From the NCBI GenBank assembly GCA_963823755.1, contig CAWGMP010000023.1, forward strand, positions 186,001-250,000: DNA of 64,000 bases, written 5' to 3'. The translations under genes were made by a program, and so were the position numbers. This document shows, piece by piece, positions 1 to 8,058 of this stretch. Under the pieces are notes generated by a model. The model did not search any database. It was not told where the DNA came from and saw only the letters and a program-made list of their open reading frames with translations. Each line of letters begins with the position of its first letter. The first letter of the stretch is position 1. The stretch comes from GCA-003244245 sp963823755. GTDB taxonomy: Bacteria > Actinomycetota > Actinomycetes > Mycobacteriales > Pseudonocardiaceae.

Positions 1-599
1 CACGTCAACGAGACTAGCCTCCGGCACTACCGCCCGAATAGTCTGCTTCAAACCTTCGATCTCAGATATGATGTCTGCAATCCCGCGAGCTTCCGAGTCG
101 TCTGATTGTCGCAGGGATTGCAGATTAAGTGTATAGGTTAGAGGAGTCTCAACGGGTTTGCCAGTCCGGATACTCGTCACCATCCCCGACAGCGCCGACT
201 TGGCCTCATACACAGAATCTAAATCGTGGTGATTTAGATGAATTGTCCGCAGTCCCTGTATATCGAATGGGAGCGTCTGACCTTCTGCAACTGCACAAGT
301 GGCTTTGCCACCGCATGTCTGATAGCAAGCTCATAAAATACATTGGGGTTATGGTCAGTAAGGTCGGCAACCACAAGATCGCTACTTAGAAGGCCTTCGA
401 TAATTTGACTAGTGATGGTTCCAGATTCCTCCAGATGATCGGCTCGAACAACCGAGTAGCCCAAAGGCTCTAAAGTTGCCTTGACAATGTGTTGATATAT
501 CTGATTGCTTCGCTTCCGCACGGCGGAGTCCGACTTCCCAATCGGGCAGAGGTAGAAGCAAGACTCCATCGTGTGACCGGTTCGATCCTCCTGGTCCAT
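1..599 (-). pseudogene. Nucleoside 2-deoxyribosyltransferase-like protein, frameshifted and cut by the window edge
   Basis: The N-terminal part reads from about 599 and contains CFYLCPIG and then DLTDHNPNVFYELAIRHA, which fits the deoxyribosyltransferase-like fold (Asp, Asn-Pro-Asn and Glu motif) common in defence and nucleotide-signalling proteins. After KPLVQ, near position 290, the frame breaks. The next frame continues as AEGQTLPFDIQGLRTIHLNH and stays open to the window edge. Restoring one G at that point (CAG-GTT-GCA) gives a continuous protein, so the lesion is a single-base deletion. The start at 599 (MDQEDRTGHTMESC) is a choice between two close ATGs, 599 and 569. The substrate is unknown. 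Confidence 0.6.
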
Positions 600-1104
600 G
601 GATGGATTGTACCTTACACGCATTTCCCCGTTTGCGATCTTCGCGGTGGTCAACACGGACCCACGCCATGTAGCAGTCGTGTAGCAACGACCCCAGGATG
701 ACGGTAAACGGCCCCAGATCACCCCCAAGATTTCCGAGCCAGGAACTTAGCAGCACCGTCACTGGCCGTGTGTCGGGGTGTAGGGACTTCGAGTCCTGGA
801 CGCCGGAACCGCTGTGTCCTATCCGTGCCCGGGAGGTGAAGCACAGGTCAAGTGCCGACGACGCAGTGTCCGTTCCTAAACCGTGCGTCGCAGGAGCGGT
901 CGCCATCCTCGGCACGGGGATCTCTGCGGCAGCTGCGCACTCACCCGAGCCTCTCCGCCAACGGCATTGGTCTGGGCGATGCTCACCGCTCGGTCCGGCT
1001 CGGCGCGGAATGCCCCACGCATCAAGCGCGAGGGCGGAGGCCGAACTGGGCAAAGATCGGCCCCTGACCGTGTCATCGCAGGTCAGGTGCCGTTTCTGCT
1101 GGTG
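600..1104. other. Non-coding stretch with one copy of a dispersed repeat
   Basis: No reading frame here looks protein-like. It contains one arm of an inverted dispersed repeat (805-864), listed separately, and runs into a tRNA fragment. Confidence 0.5.
805..864 (+). repeat. Dispersed 60-bp repeat, copy A
   Basis: This segment, starting GGAACCGCTGTGTCCTAT, matches the reverse complement of 17597-17656 over about 60 bases with roughly eight differences and a one-base gap by eye. The shared core includes GCACAGGTCAAG. Neither copy lies in a convincing gene. The two copies bracket about 16.7 kb of acquired DNA in inverted orientation. It could be a mobile-element end, a regulatory repeat or part of a small RNA. 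Confidence 0.55.
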
Positions 1105-1165
1105 TGGCGGGTCAAGAATTCGAACCTTGGAAGGCATCAGCCGATGGATTTACAGTCCGCTGCCT
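1105..1165 (-). pseudogene. 3' fragment of tRNA-Tyr (GTA), likely an old attachment site
   Basis: On the minus strand this reads as the 3' two thirds of a tRNA-Tyr: the anticodon loop CTGTAAA (anticodon GTA), a long variable arm (GGC-TGAT-GCC), a T arm around GGTTCGAAT and the 3' acceptor strand ACCCGCC. The matching 5' acceptor strand (GGCGGGT) and the D arm are absent from the next bases. The anticodon stem and T stem carry mismatches or wobbles expected of a non-functional copy. Integrative elements that target tRNA genes leave such 3' fragments, so this is probably a remnant att site. Confidence 0.6.
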
Positions 1166-1233
1166 GAGTGTCGCGTTGTGCCGGGTCGATGGTAATACTT
1201 ATCGTATTGGTAATGATTACAACGATCAGGCGG

Positions 1234-2341
1234 CGGTTTCAATCGGTCATGGCGACACAATGCTCCACAATCAGCCTATCGAAGACCTCGATAGGCTTCT
1301 GCCAGTCTAGCGTCTTGCGTGGTCTGCCATTCAGTTCTGCCGCTACTCTATCAAGTTCTTCCTGGGTGTGCAAGGACAGGTCGGTGCCTTTCGGGAAGTA
1401 CTGCCGGAGCAGCCCGTTGGTGTTCTCGTTGGTGCCGCGTTGCCACGGTGAGTGCGGGTCGCAGAAATAAATGGGCAGACCCGTGCGGACAGTGAACTCG
1501 GCGTGGCGGGCCATTTCCTTACCTTGATCCCAGGTCACGCTGTTGCGCAGGAACTCAGGCAACGTCTCCATTTTTTTAGCCAGGAGTGCGGCCACGCGAT
1601 CGGCGCATCGGTCGTATGGAATTCTCACGAGCATGGTAAATCTGCTGGTACGTTCCACCAGGGTGGCGATCTGCGATTTGCCGCCTTTCCCGATGATCAG
1701 ATCGCCTTCCCAGAAACCGGGTACCGCGCGATCGTCGGCTTCGGCGGGACGCTCACTGATGTTGACCATGTTTGGGATCTTTCCCCTGCTCAGAGTCGCT
1801 CGGGATCGGGGCACCCGCCTCGCCCGGCCCTGTCGTAACGCGAGTTTCAGCTCGGTCCGTAGCTCGCCTTTCGCCTGCAGATACAGTGTTTGGTAAATCG
1901 TCTCGTGGGACACTTTCATCTCCGGATCGTCAGGATATTCCTCGTCTAGTCTCGCACTGATCTGCTCCGGAGACCACTTCTGTTCCAAGCCCTCGTTCAC
2001 CGCATCATGCAGCCGGGACGAGGCCACCAGTTTCCGCTCCTTCGGTCGAGCCTTAAGTGACTCGTAACGCTCTTGAGCGGAAAGAGCCCGGTAATTGGCG
2101 ACACCGCCATTACGATTGATCTCGTTTGTGATTGTGCTGTGGTGCCGTCCAAGCTGTTTTCCGATGCAACGCGCCGAACGTCCTCGGTTCAGCTCGCGGG
2201 AGATCGTCTCCCGTTCCTGGGCGCACAACGGCTCAGCCCCACTCATCAATCATCCCCCCAGAAGATCCCCCGGAAAGGGGGTACCTTAGCAGAATAGAAA
2301 TCTGCTAGAATAATTGCCTGTCGCTACGACCGTTTGAGCCC
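1234..2341 (-). mobile_element. IS30-family insertion sequence
   Basis: The element is bounded by imperfect inverted repeats of about 26 bases. The left end begins GGTTTCAATCGGTCATGGCG at 1234. The right end, read inward on the other strand, begins GGGCTCAAACGGTCGTAGCG at 2341. The single transposase gene runs leftward and its stop codon lies inside the left repeat. Target duplication could not be settled by eye. The size of about 1.1 kb is normal for the family. Confidence 0.75.
1239..2249 (-). CDS. IS30-family transposase
   Basis: This 336-residue protein catalyses cut-out and insertion of the surrounding element. The N-terminal third has the IS30 helix-turn-helix (ISRELNRGRSARCIGKQLGR, about residues 16-35, and HHSTITNEINRNGG). 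The DDE catalytic core shows the first Asp in GFWEGDLIIG, the second in VTWDQGKE and the Glu in NENTNGLLRQYFP. Length and motifs are complete and no frameshift is seen, so it may still be active. Confidence 0.93.
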   Translation of the reverse strand: MMSGAEPLCAQERETISRELNRGRSARCIGKQLGRHHSTITNEINRNGGVANYRALSAQERYESLKARPKERKLVASSRLHDAVNEGLEQKWSPEQISARLDEEYPDDPEMKVSHETIYQTLYLQAKGELRTELKLALRQGRARRVPRSRATLSRGKIPNMVNISERPAEADDRAVPGFWEGDLIIGKGGKSQIATLVERTSRFTMLVRIPYDRCADRVAALLAKKMETLPEFLRNSVTWDQGKEMARHAEFTVRTGLPIYFCDPHSPWQRGTNENTNGLLRQYFPKGTDLSLHTQEELDRVAAELNGRPRKTLDWQKPIEVFDRLIVEHCVAMTD

Positions 2342-2398
2342 AAGGGCTAACGTGTGATTTAGTCTACACAACATTCGCTTGATCATCGATATCATCGT

Positions 2399-2821
2399 TT
2401 ATTCCCTGTTGGTCGGGGACGAGTTCCCGTATCTTCGTTCGAAGTATTCCGCGAGTGCTATTTCGAAGACTTCCCACGGCTTGACGTCTAACATGAAAGC
2501 TTCGTAGAGCACTTGCTCGTGTCTGCCAGGGTAAAGATGGGAACCATATGGCATTATCCGTGCAGTTGTATCTACCGGTAGCGTGCGGGGATCAACCCGG
2601 GTAGTCGGTGTAAAGTCATGCGACGGTGGGGCGGCAGCTGCTGGAGCTGAGACCGGTTGCGACTGCTGCGTAGTGTGGACTGGTTCGGGAGCTGGTGGTG
2701 AACTGGGCATGTCCGAGTCGCCCACTCCGATCGGCTCAATCTTGACAGTCTCGCGTGGCAGCGGTGTCCACGACTGGCCAGTCTTCTTCTGCGCAGCCTT
2801 CAGATCATCCAGCTTGCTCAT
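2399..2821 (-). CDS. Small partner protein of ParA (putative ParB/ParG-like adaptor)
   Basis: This 140-residue protein follows parA with an ATGA overlap (2818-2821), so the two are co-translated. The N terminus (MSKLDDLKAAQKK) is basic and helical, the middle (residues about 35-75) is rich in Pro, Ala, Ser and Gln and likely disordered, and the C-terminal 55 residues (HLYPGRHEQVLYEAFMLDVK) look folded. No classic ParB domain is visible. The role as centromere-binding or adaptor partner is inferred from position, size and layout, as in type Ib-like partition operons. Confidence 0.65.
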   Translation of the reverse strand: MSKLDDLKAAQKKTGQSWTPLPRETVKIEPIGVGDSDMPSSPPAPEPVHTTQQSQPVSAPAAAAPPSHDFTPTTRVDPRTLPVDTTARIMPYGSHLYPGRHEQVLYEAFMLDVKPWEVFEIALAEYFERRYGNSSPTNRE

Positions 2822-3585
2822 ATGAACCTCCTGGCGAGCTTCATGTAGTTCTGCGTCGCCTCGTGCTCGGAGTCCCTGATGACGAAGGGCATTCTGTATA
2901 AAACCGAGTCGCCGATCCCGACGGTGAGAGGTATGTAGTCCTCAATTAGTAAGGTTGGGTAGTTGGTGCGGAGCTGATCGAGGGCGAAGGCAGAGAGTGA
3001 CGTACCCTTTCGGACCATAGTCGGCAGAATTCCTGCTACCCTCAGGTCGGGGTTGAGACCGGTTCGCACTTCGTCCACTGCTCGTAGAATTTCTACGACA
3101 CCGTTTAAGGCGTCCACCTCGGGTGTGACGGGGACGAGCACCAGGTCGCTTGCGATAAGTGAGTTAACGGTTGCCAGTGATGAGGTAGGTGGCGTGTCGA
3201 TGACAACAAAGTCGTAGTCGTGCTCGATCTCAGAGAGCAGCGATTTAACCATGCCGGTCTGTCGCGCATTCATGCTACGGATTACGTCGCTGAACTCTCG
3301 GTGCGAGGGCAGGATGTGGATGGAGGCCATGTCATCTCGGCCGAAGGTGACTTCTACGATCGCGTCCTTGACCGGAATTGTGGTTGAGGTGAACAAGTCG
3401 ACAAGGGTGCGCCGGCCATCCTCGTATGGGTCTACGCCGAGACCTGTGGTGGCATTAGCCTGTGGGTCCAGGTCGAGAACAAGGACCTTCTTGTCATGCA
3501 GAGCTAGCGAAGCGGCCAAGTTCTTGACGGTGGCGGTCTTCCCTACCCCGCCCTTCTGTATGGCGATGGTGATTTTCTTAGCCAC
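2818..3585 (-). CDS. parA: ParA-family partition ATPase
   Basis: This 255-residue ATPase has the deviant Walker A motif KGGVGKTA at residues 11-18, the A' motif VLDLDPQANAT and the Walker B segment FVVIDTPPTSS, all standard for ParA/Soj proteins that segregate plasmids and chromosomes. It lacks a long N-terminal DNA-binding extension, so it resembles the short ParA class. It sits between the recombinase gene upstream and the small partner gene downstream, all leftward, forming a stability module. It points to a plasmid or plasmid-like element now embedded here. Confidence 0.9.
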   Translation of the reverse strand: MAKKITIAIQKGGVGKTATVKNLAASLALHDKKVLVLDLDPQANATTGLGVDPYEDGRRTLVDLFTSTTIPVKDAIVEVTFGRDDMASIHILPSHREFSDVIRSMNARQTGMVKSLLSEIEHDYDFVVIDTPPTSSLATVNSLIASDLVLVPVTPEVDALNGVVEILRAVDEVRTGLNPDLRVAGILPTMVRKGTSLSAFALDQLRTNYPTLLIEDYIPLTVGIGDSVLYRMPFVIRDSEHEATQNYMKLARRFI

Positions 3586-3648
3586 GGCGGATAGGTCCTG
3601 TAAAGAGAATTATGGGGCCTATATGGCTCTCAAAGCATGGCTGGCAGG

Positions 3649-4551
3649 TCATAGGACAACCTCCTTGAATGCGTTATAGAAGCGCGGTAGATCTTCCTTC
3701 TGTTTGCGGCGATCGTCATAGATGCGCAGAGTCTCGATGCCCGCGTGGCGCGTGTACTGCCGGACCTCCAGGAGGTCGCCGCCATAGCTGTCGAGCAGCT
3801 GAGTCGTGAACCAGTGGCGAAAGCCGTGGGTTGTCTTGTCGATGCCCAGGCCATCGAGCGCCTGGCGTATGATGCGTCGGACGTGGCGCGGCGTCAGCCG
3901 GTTGTATTGGCCGCTGCGATGCCAGCTCGGAAAGAGCGGACCATCCGCTACACGGGCCGTCTTGAGATACTCGCGGAGGGCTTGAACCGTCTGGGGGTTG
4001 AGATCCACTGGTTCCCGATCATCCCTCCCCTTCCCTTGCACGTGAGCTACCTGGGCAACGAGGTCGAGGTCTGCGACATCGAGGCGGCACACTTCGATCT
4101 GTCTTAGCCCTTGAAGTGCAAGCAGACAAATGACGGCCCTGAGCCGGGCGTTGGTACGGGTATCGGTAAGGCTGCGCAACCACTCAGTGAGCCGCGCCAT
4201 GTCCTGGTCGTTGAGCCCGTCCTGGCGGTGCTTCTTGCTCTGCTTGAAAACTCTGACGTTCAGGGTGATGTCGGCCGGCAATAGACCGCGGCGAGTTAGT
4301 TCTCTCAAGAAAATCCGAGCAGCAACTAGATATTTATTCTTGGTGGAAATGCTGAGGTCGGTACGACTCTGTAGGTAGCGCTTATACTCCAGATAGCTTT
4401 GCGTTGTCAGTGGCTGCCCGGCTAAATATGAGAAGAAAGCTTGAACTCGCCACTTGTACTCGGTGCGCGTTGACAGAGCCACGTCTAGATCGTCAAACAC
4501 GGCCGCGGCATGACCGAATATAGATTGCGGGGCAAGTTCAGAAGTGGGCAC
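3649..4551 (-). CDS. XerC/D-like tyrosine recombinase
   Basis: This 300-residue site-specific recombinase has a SAM-like N-terminal core-binding domain (residues about 15-100) and a catalytic domain with the first Arg in ALQGLRQIEV, the HxxR box in THGFRHWFTTQLL, a second His in YTRHAGIETL and the Tyr nucleophile in RIYDDR. The size fits Xer-type resolvases and simple integrases. Its position beside parA suggests plasmid multimer resolution, though it could have served integration at the tRNA-Tyr fragment 2.5 kb away. Its start faces the repeat-rich control region at 4593-4712. Confidence 0.88.
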   Translation of the reverse strand: MPTSELAPQSIFGHAAAVFDDLDVALSTRTEYKWRVQAFFSYLAGQPLTTQSYLEYKRYLQSRTDLSISTKNKYLVAARIFLRELTRRGLLPADITLNVRVFKQSKKHRQDGLNDQDMARLTEWLRSLTDTRTNARLRAVICLLALQGLRQIEVCRLDVADLDLVAQVAHVQGKGRDDREPVDLNPQTVQALREYLKTARVADGPLFPSWHRSGQYNRLTPRHVRRIIRQALDGLGIDKTTHGFRHWFTTQLLDSYGGDLLEVRQYTRHAGIETLRIYDDRRKQKEDLPRFYNAFKEVVL

Positions 4552-4592
4552 TTAGAGTTCTCATGATCTACATCAAACACTAGCATACTGGT

Positions 4593-4712
4593 GCACTATT
4601 GCAATAGCTTGTAAGCTTGTTTGCTAGCGAGTAAGTTTATGAGCTTACATACTCACAAGCTAGCAAGCTCATAAGCTTACAAGCACACTATTGCAATAGT
4701 GCAATAGTGTGC
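4593..4712. repeat. Low-GC nest of palindromes, candidate centromere/operator or recombination site
   Basis: The palindrome CTATTGCAATAG occurs at 4596-4607 and 4687-4698. The second lies in a larger perfect inverted repeat (13-base arms, GCACACTATTGCA, 4-base spacer) at 4683-4712. Between them TTATGAGCTT and AAGCTCATAA face each other, with several copies of GTAAGCTT, GCTAGC and AGCTTAC. The region is much richer in A and T than its neighbours and lies between the divergent recombinase (4551) and the small gene at 4741. Binding by the partition proteins or the recombinase is inferred. Confidence 0.6.
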
Positions 4713-4740
4713 TACTGTTGACGCAGTAGGGAGTTCCGGA

Positions 4741-4935
4741 ATGGCGAAAACTGTATCAACACCGCTTGCACGATTGGCGAAATCTTATACTTTGGAGAAG
4801 CTTCGACTCGACCCACGGTCGGGTACCGCGATAGGGGACGAGGTGTGGATCAGCCTTGCCGGTCAATTAGTCCGACGAGGCAGAATTAGTCAGCCAGGGC
4901 AGGGTTTCCAACGGGCGAGAACTACAGCCGACTAG
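4741..4935 (+). CDS. Small hypothetical protein
   Basis: This 64-residue ORF starts 6 bases after a purine-rich AGGGAG and directly follows the palindrome region, so it is placed to be controlled by it. The sequence (MAKTVSTPLARLAKSYTLEK) is basic and has no motif I recognise. It is divergent from the recombinase-parA unit. It could encode a small DNA-binding regulator of the module, but that is a guess. Confidence 0.4.
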   Translation: MAKTVSTPLARLAKSYTLEKLRLDPRSGTAIGDEVWISLAGQLVRRGRISQPGQGFQRARTTAD

Positions 4936-5240
4936 TAGCCATAACACAGTTCCTTGCCGAGTAAAAAGTGTATTGTGAGCAAGGGGATATCAGTGGGGTC
5001 TTCGTCGATGATGCTGATTCCGCATGACTCGGCGCTGAACTGGTGGTGGGATGGCGAGTGACCCATAGTGAGCCCGAAACAAGATCGTCAGCCACGCCAG
5101 CCCCCCCCGCGATCGTCCACAGCGGACACGCCGCTGTCGTTGTGAAACGACTTCTTAAAACCCGTTCCAAATTTCGATCCGGAGACTCACGAGCTGCTGC
5201 GCAGGCAACCCGCTGAGCTACGACCAAGCCTGACACCGGA
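4936..5240. other. Stretch without a supported gene
   Basis: No open frame here has protein-like composition on either strand. A run of C (from about 5101) and mixed base composition suggest scrambled remnant DNA. Confidence 0.4.
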
Positions 5241-5431
5241 GTCATCATGGTTACCGGGCAAAAACTCTCTCTTGGCCGCACCCACGCCCACACCATCGTC
5301 ACCGTCCACGTCATCGAACAAACACACCATCACCGTCGAGTTCACCGATGGAGCCCAACGCACCTTCCGCCGCTACAAAGCCCGCCATCCCCGCACGCCC
5401 CACCTCGATAACCAATCGGCGGCAGGAACAT
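5240..5431 (+). pseudogene. Remnant of the C-terminal end of an integrase-core (IS481-like) transposase
   Basis: In one frame the sequence reads LSLGRTHAHTIVTVHVIE and then shifts to HTITVEFTDGAQRTFRRYKA in the next frame before a stop near 5431. GRTHA followed by VTVHV and a beta-hairpin tail of the type VEF-DG-RTFRR is what I know from the extreme C terminus of actinobacterial IS481-like transposases. At least one indel breaks it and the catalytic core is gone, so this is a scar. The family call is moderate. Confidence 0.4.
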
Positions 5432-5913
5432 GAGACACCTGGTCACCCCCGCTCGGGCGGCGCAGTCTGCAAGTCGACCCCTCCAGACTCAAGGGTGCTG
5501 CGCCTCGCTGGAGCGACCACCTCCGACGGCCTTGGACCCTACTAACCCAGCATCAGCTAGGACCAGACAACGGCGACCATGGCAGCACGGGCTCTCTGGT
5601 TCCGCTGGAGGGGGGACGCTGAAGACCAACTATGTCGTGCTCCGCTTGATGCGGACGGCACGAGGGACACGCTGGCAAACCGTGACACCGACTCGGGTGA
5701 CATCCGGTGACTCTATGCACGAGCGTGAATGACCGTACAGGCGTACGGTGCCGAAGCTAAGCGTCCGGCCATGCTGGGAGGCGGACGCATGGACCCACGC
5801 TGTACACGCGGGCCACCCGCTGCTCTCCGCGCGTCTCGGGTACGGTTGGAGCATTTCCGCGCGAGGCGGCCGTCGCCTCGCGCGTTTAGTGGCGCGGGAG
5901 CATCTGAAGAGAC

Positions 5914-7398
5914 ATGGACAGCTACAGAAGCGAGATTCGCGAGAGTGACGTCAGGCGCTTGGAAGAAAAAGTCGCCGCAGGCAACTACGGGACATATCTG
6001 CGTCGGGTCACGCTGAGGCGAGTTCGCGGATTCAGCGATCGCGTTGTCAGCTTTGATTTCCCGGTCACCGCCCTGGTAGGGCCCAACGGAGGCGGGAAGA
6101 CAACCATACTTGGTGCTGCCGGCCTGGCCTACAAAAGTATCGCGCCCGGCGTTTTCTTCGCCAAAAGCGGTCGATATGACGCGAGCATGAAGGATTGGGT
6201 CATCGAGTATGAGTTGATCGACAAGAAACTCAATCCGCGCCTGTCGCTGCAACGGACTGCAAGTTTCCCGCAGTTGAAGTGGAATCGCAAGGCTGTCGAC
6301 CGGTACGTGCTCCTCTTCGGCGTGTCTCGAACAGTTCCTGCTACCGAGCGCAGGGAGCTTGTCAAGGCTGTCGGCAACAAGTTCGTTGCCAAGAACGAGG
6401 TTTCTCTCTCCGCGCCAGTGGTTGATGCCGTGGAGAAAATTCTGGGCAAGGACATGCAGGGCTGTAACCGGCTCTCCCTCGACACACAGGGCAGAGCAAC
6501 CCTATTTGCAGTGCGAAACTCTGACGGTAGCGAGTATTCTGAATTTCACTTTGGGGCTGGTGAGGCCAGCGTGATCCGCATCGTCTCCGCTATCGAGGAG
6601 GCACCCGATGGAGCGATGATCATGATCGAGGAGATCGAGAACGGTCTACACCCCATTGCTACACGCCGCATCGTCGAATACTTGGTTGATGTAGCGCTAC
6701 GTAAGTCGTGCCAGGTCATCTTCACGACGCACAGCAACGACGCGTTGAATCCACTGCCACCCAAGGCAATTTGGGCTGCGTATAGCGGTGAGGTGCTCCA
6801 GGGAAAATTAGATATCAAAGCCCTCCGGACCATCACTGGTCAGATCGACGCAAAGCTGGCGATCTTCGTTGAAGATGTGTTTGCTGAGCAAATGGTCACA
6901 ACGGCGTTGCGGTATTACGGCGGGATCGAGCTCGATGCGATAAAGATTCACGGCATGGGAGGGGCGGATCCGGCGATCAAGGTTAACGAGCAGCATAACC
7001 TTGACCCGACATCGAAATTTCCGTCGGTCTGTCTTGTTGATGCGGACCAAGCGGCTAAGGCAGATGCGGACCATCGAATCTTCGTCCTCCCTGGTTACAG
7101 CGACCCTGAGGCCCACGTATTTGATGTCGTCCATGGGCGATTGGAGAAAGTCGCGGCGCGACTCACGGTCTCGATGCAGCTTCCGAGCAGCGCGCAGGAA
7201 CGAGTCAAGGAGGTGGTGCGCGAACGAGCCCGCACTAACCGCGACCGTCACGTCGTTTTCGAACAGATTGGAGAGGATCTGGACTTCACAGCGGGGATGG
7301 TCGTAGCCAGCGCATTCCTCGCAATCTGGGCACAAGAAAGCGCGGAAGAGATCGATGCCCTAATAGCCAACTTCAAAGACTTGGTTCCCACCAAATAG
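5914..7398 (+). CDS. OLD-like ATP-dependent nuclease (ABC ATPase plus TOPRIM)
   Basis: This 494-residue protein begins with an SMC/ABC-type ATPase: the Walker A motif GPNGGGKTTI at about residues 57-66, the signature-like GAGEAS near 216-221, the Walker B in MIMIEEIENGLHP and the switch His in FTTHSND. The C-terminal third fits a TOPRIM nuclease: the metal-binding Glu in AIFVEDVFAEQM and the acidic CLVDADQ motif. This architecture matches standalone (class 1) OLD proteins, which include phage-exclusion nucleases. No helicase partner of the Gabija type lies nearby. GC is lower than the core genome, which supports acquisition. Confidence 0.8.
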   Translation: MDSYRSEIRESDVRRLEEKVAAGNYGTYLRRVTLRRVRGFSDRVVSFDFPVTALVGPNGGGKTTILGAAGLAYKSIAPGVFFAKSGRYDASMKDWVIEYELIDKKLNPRLSLQRTASFPQLKWNRKAVDRYVLLFGVSRTVPATERRELVKAVGNKFVAKNEVSLSAPVVDAVEKILGKDMQGCNRLSLDTQGRATLFAVRNSDGSEYSEFHFGAGEASVIRIVSAIEEAPDGAMIMIEEIENGLHPIATRRIVEYLVDVALRKSCQVIFTTHSNDALNPLPPKAIWAAYSGEVLQGKLDIKALRTITGQIDAKLAIFVEDVFAEQMVTTALRYYGGIELDAIKIHGMGGADPAIKVNEQHNLDPTSKFPSVCLVDADQAAKADADHRIFVLPGYSDPEAHVFDVVHGRLEKVAARLTVSMQLPSSAQERVKEVVRERARTNRDRHVVFEQIGEDLDFTAGMVVASAFLAIWAQESAEEIDALIANFKDLVPTK

Positions 7399-8058
7399 TG
7401 GAGAGGCCTTGTAGTCGTTAGGAGAATAAGTTATTCGCTTCATGTCAATCACGCCTATAACAGCTCTGTCACGGTTGGAAAAACGAACCTCCCAACGGTG
7501 AAGGGGACGCATCAGTGGCGGCCAGGTTCGGTGAATGCGACCAAAGCAGACAGATACCAGTAACCTCTGTATGAAAATATCTATTTTTCATACAGAGATC
7601 TTGAGGTTTGGCCGCCCAGATCCGCCAGATCTCCTCAAAAGCATCCAGCCTGCCACCGTAGACCTCATCCACAAGTCTGCTGTGCCACATCGCACGCACA
7701 GATTACTGCGAGACCTCAGCCCCTTCATGCCAAGCCGCACAGCAACTCCGAGCGGGACAGGTGTGCGAGCCTCCGGACTCCGAGAGTCCCCTGCGTTGGA
7801 CTCGGCTGGGTCACCGACCCCCTATTCGAGTCGGCCTCACCGTGACACCCGTGAGCATGGTGCCGCCGATTGTCCTCTGTGAACCGCTCTCTGCCCACTC
7901 TCCAACGGCGGTCAACACAGGGACTGCTAGCGTAGCCAGAGTGTGCCAGAGCGCGGGGTCTATGCTTCGAGTAGCGTGGGTGGCGTCATAAGTGGTATCC
8001 GCCAAACGCTGTGTTTCGATGCGTCCAACATAATGAGCATTGAAAACAAAGGATTATA
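7399..8058. other. Intergenic stretch with a strong hairpin
   Basis: No convincing gene is seen. Short frames on both strands lack ribosome binding sites and protein-like composition. The notable structure is the AT-rich hairpin at 7565-7597. Confidence 0.45.
7565..7597. repeat. Perfect AT-rich inverted repeat (13-base arms)
   Basis: The arms are CTCTGTATGAAAA and TTTTCATACAGAG, separated by 7 bases. The A/T-rich inner stem does not look like a standard intrinsic terminator, although it lies 165 bases after the OLD-like gene. It could be an operator, a recombination site or a transcribed structure. Confidence 0.6.

Noticed and set aside
409..1137. 242-residue minus-strand frame near the left end
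   Set aside because: It crosses the coding frame of the deoxyribosyltransferase-like gene, the dispersed repeat and the tRNA fragment, and its text is not protein-like.
7469..7699. 76-residue minus-strand frame with text LVDEVYGGRLDAFEEIWRIW
   Set aside because: Some protein-like look at first, but it runs through the AT-rich hairpin and has no start signal or known family.
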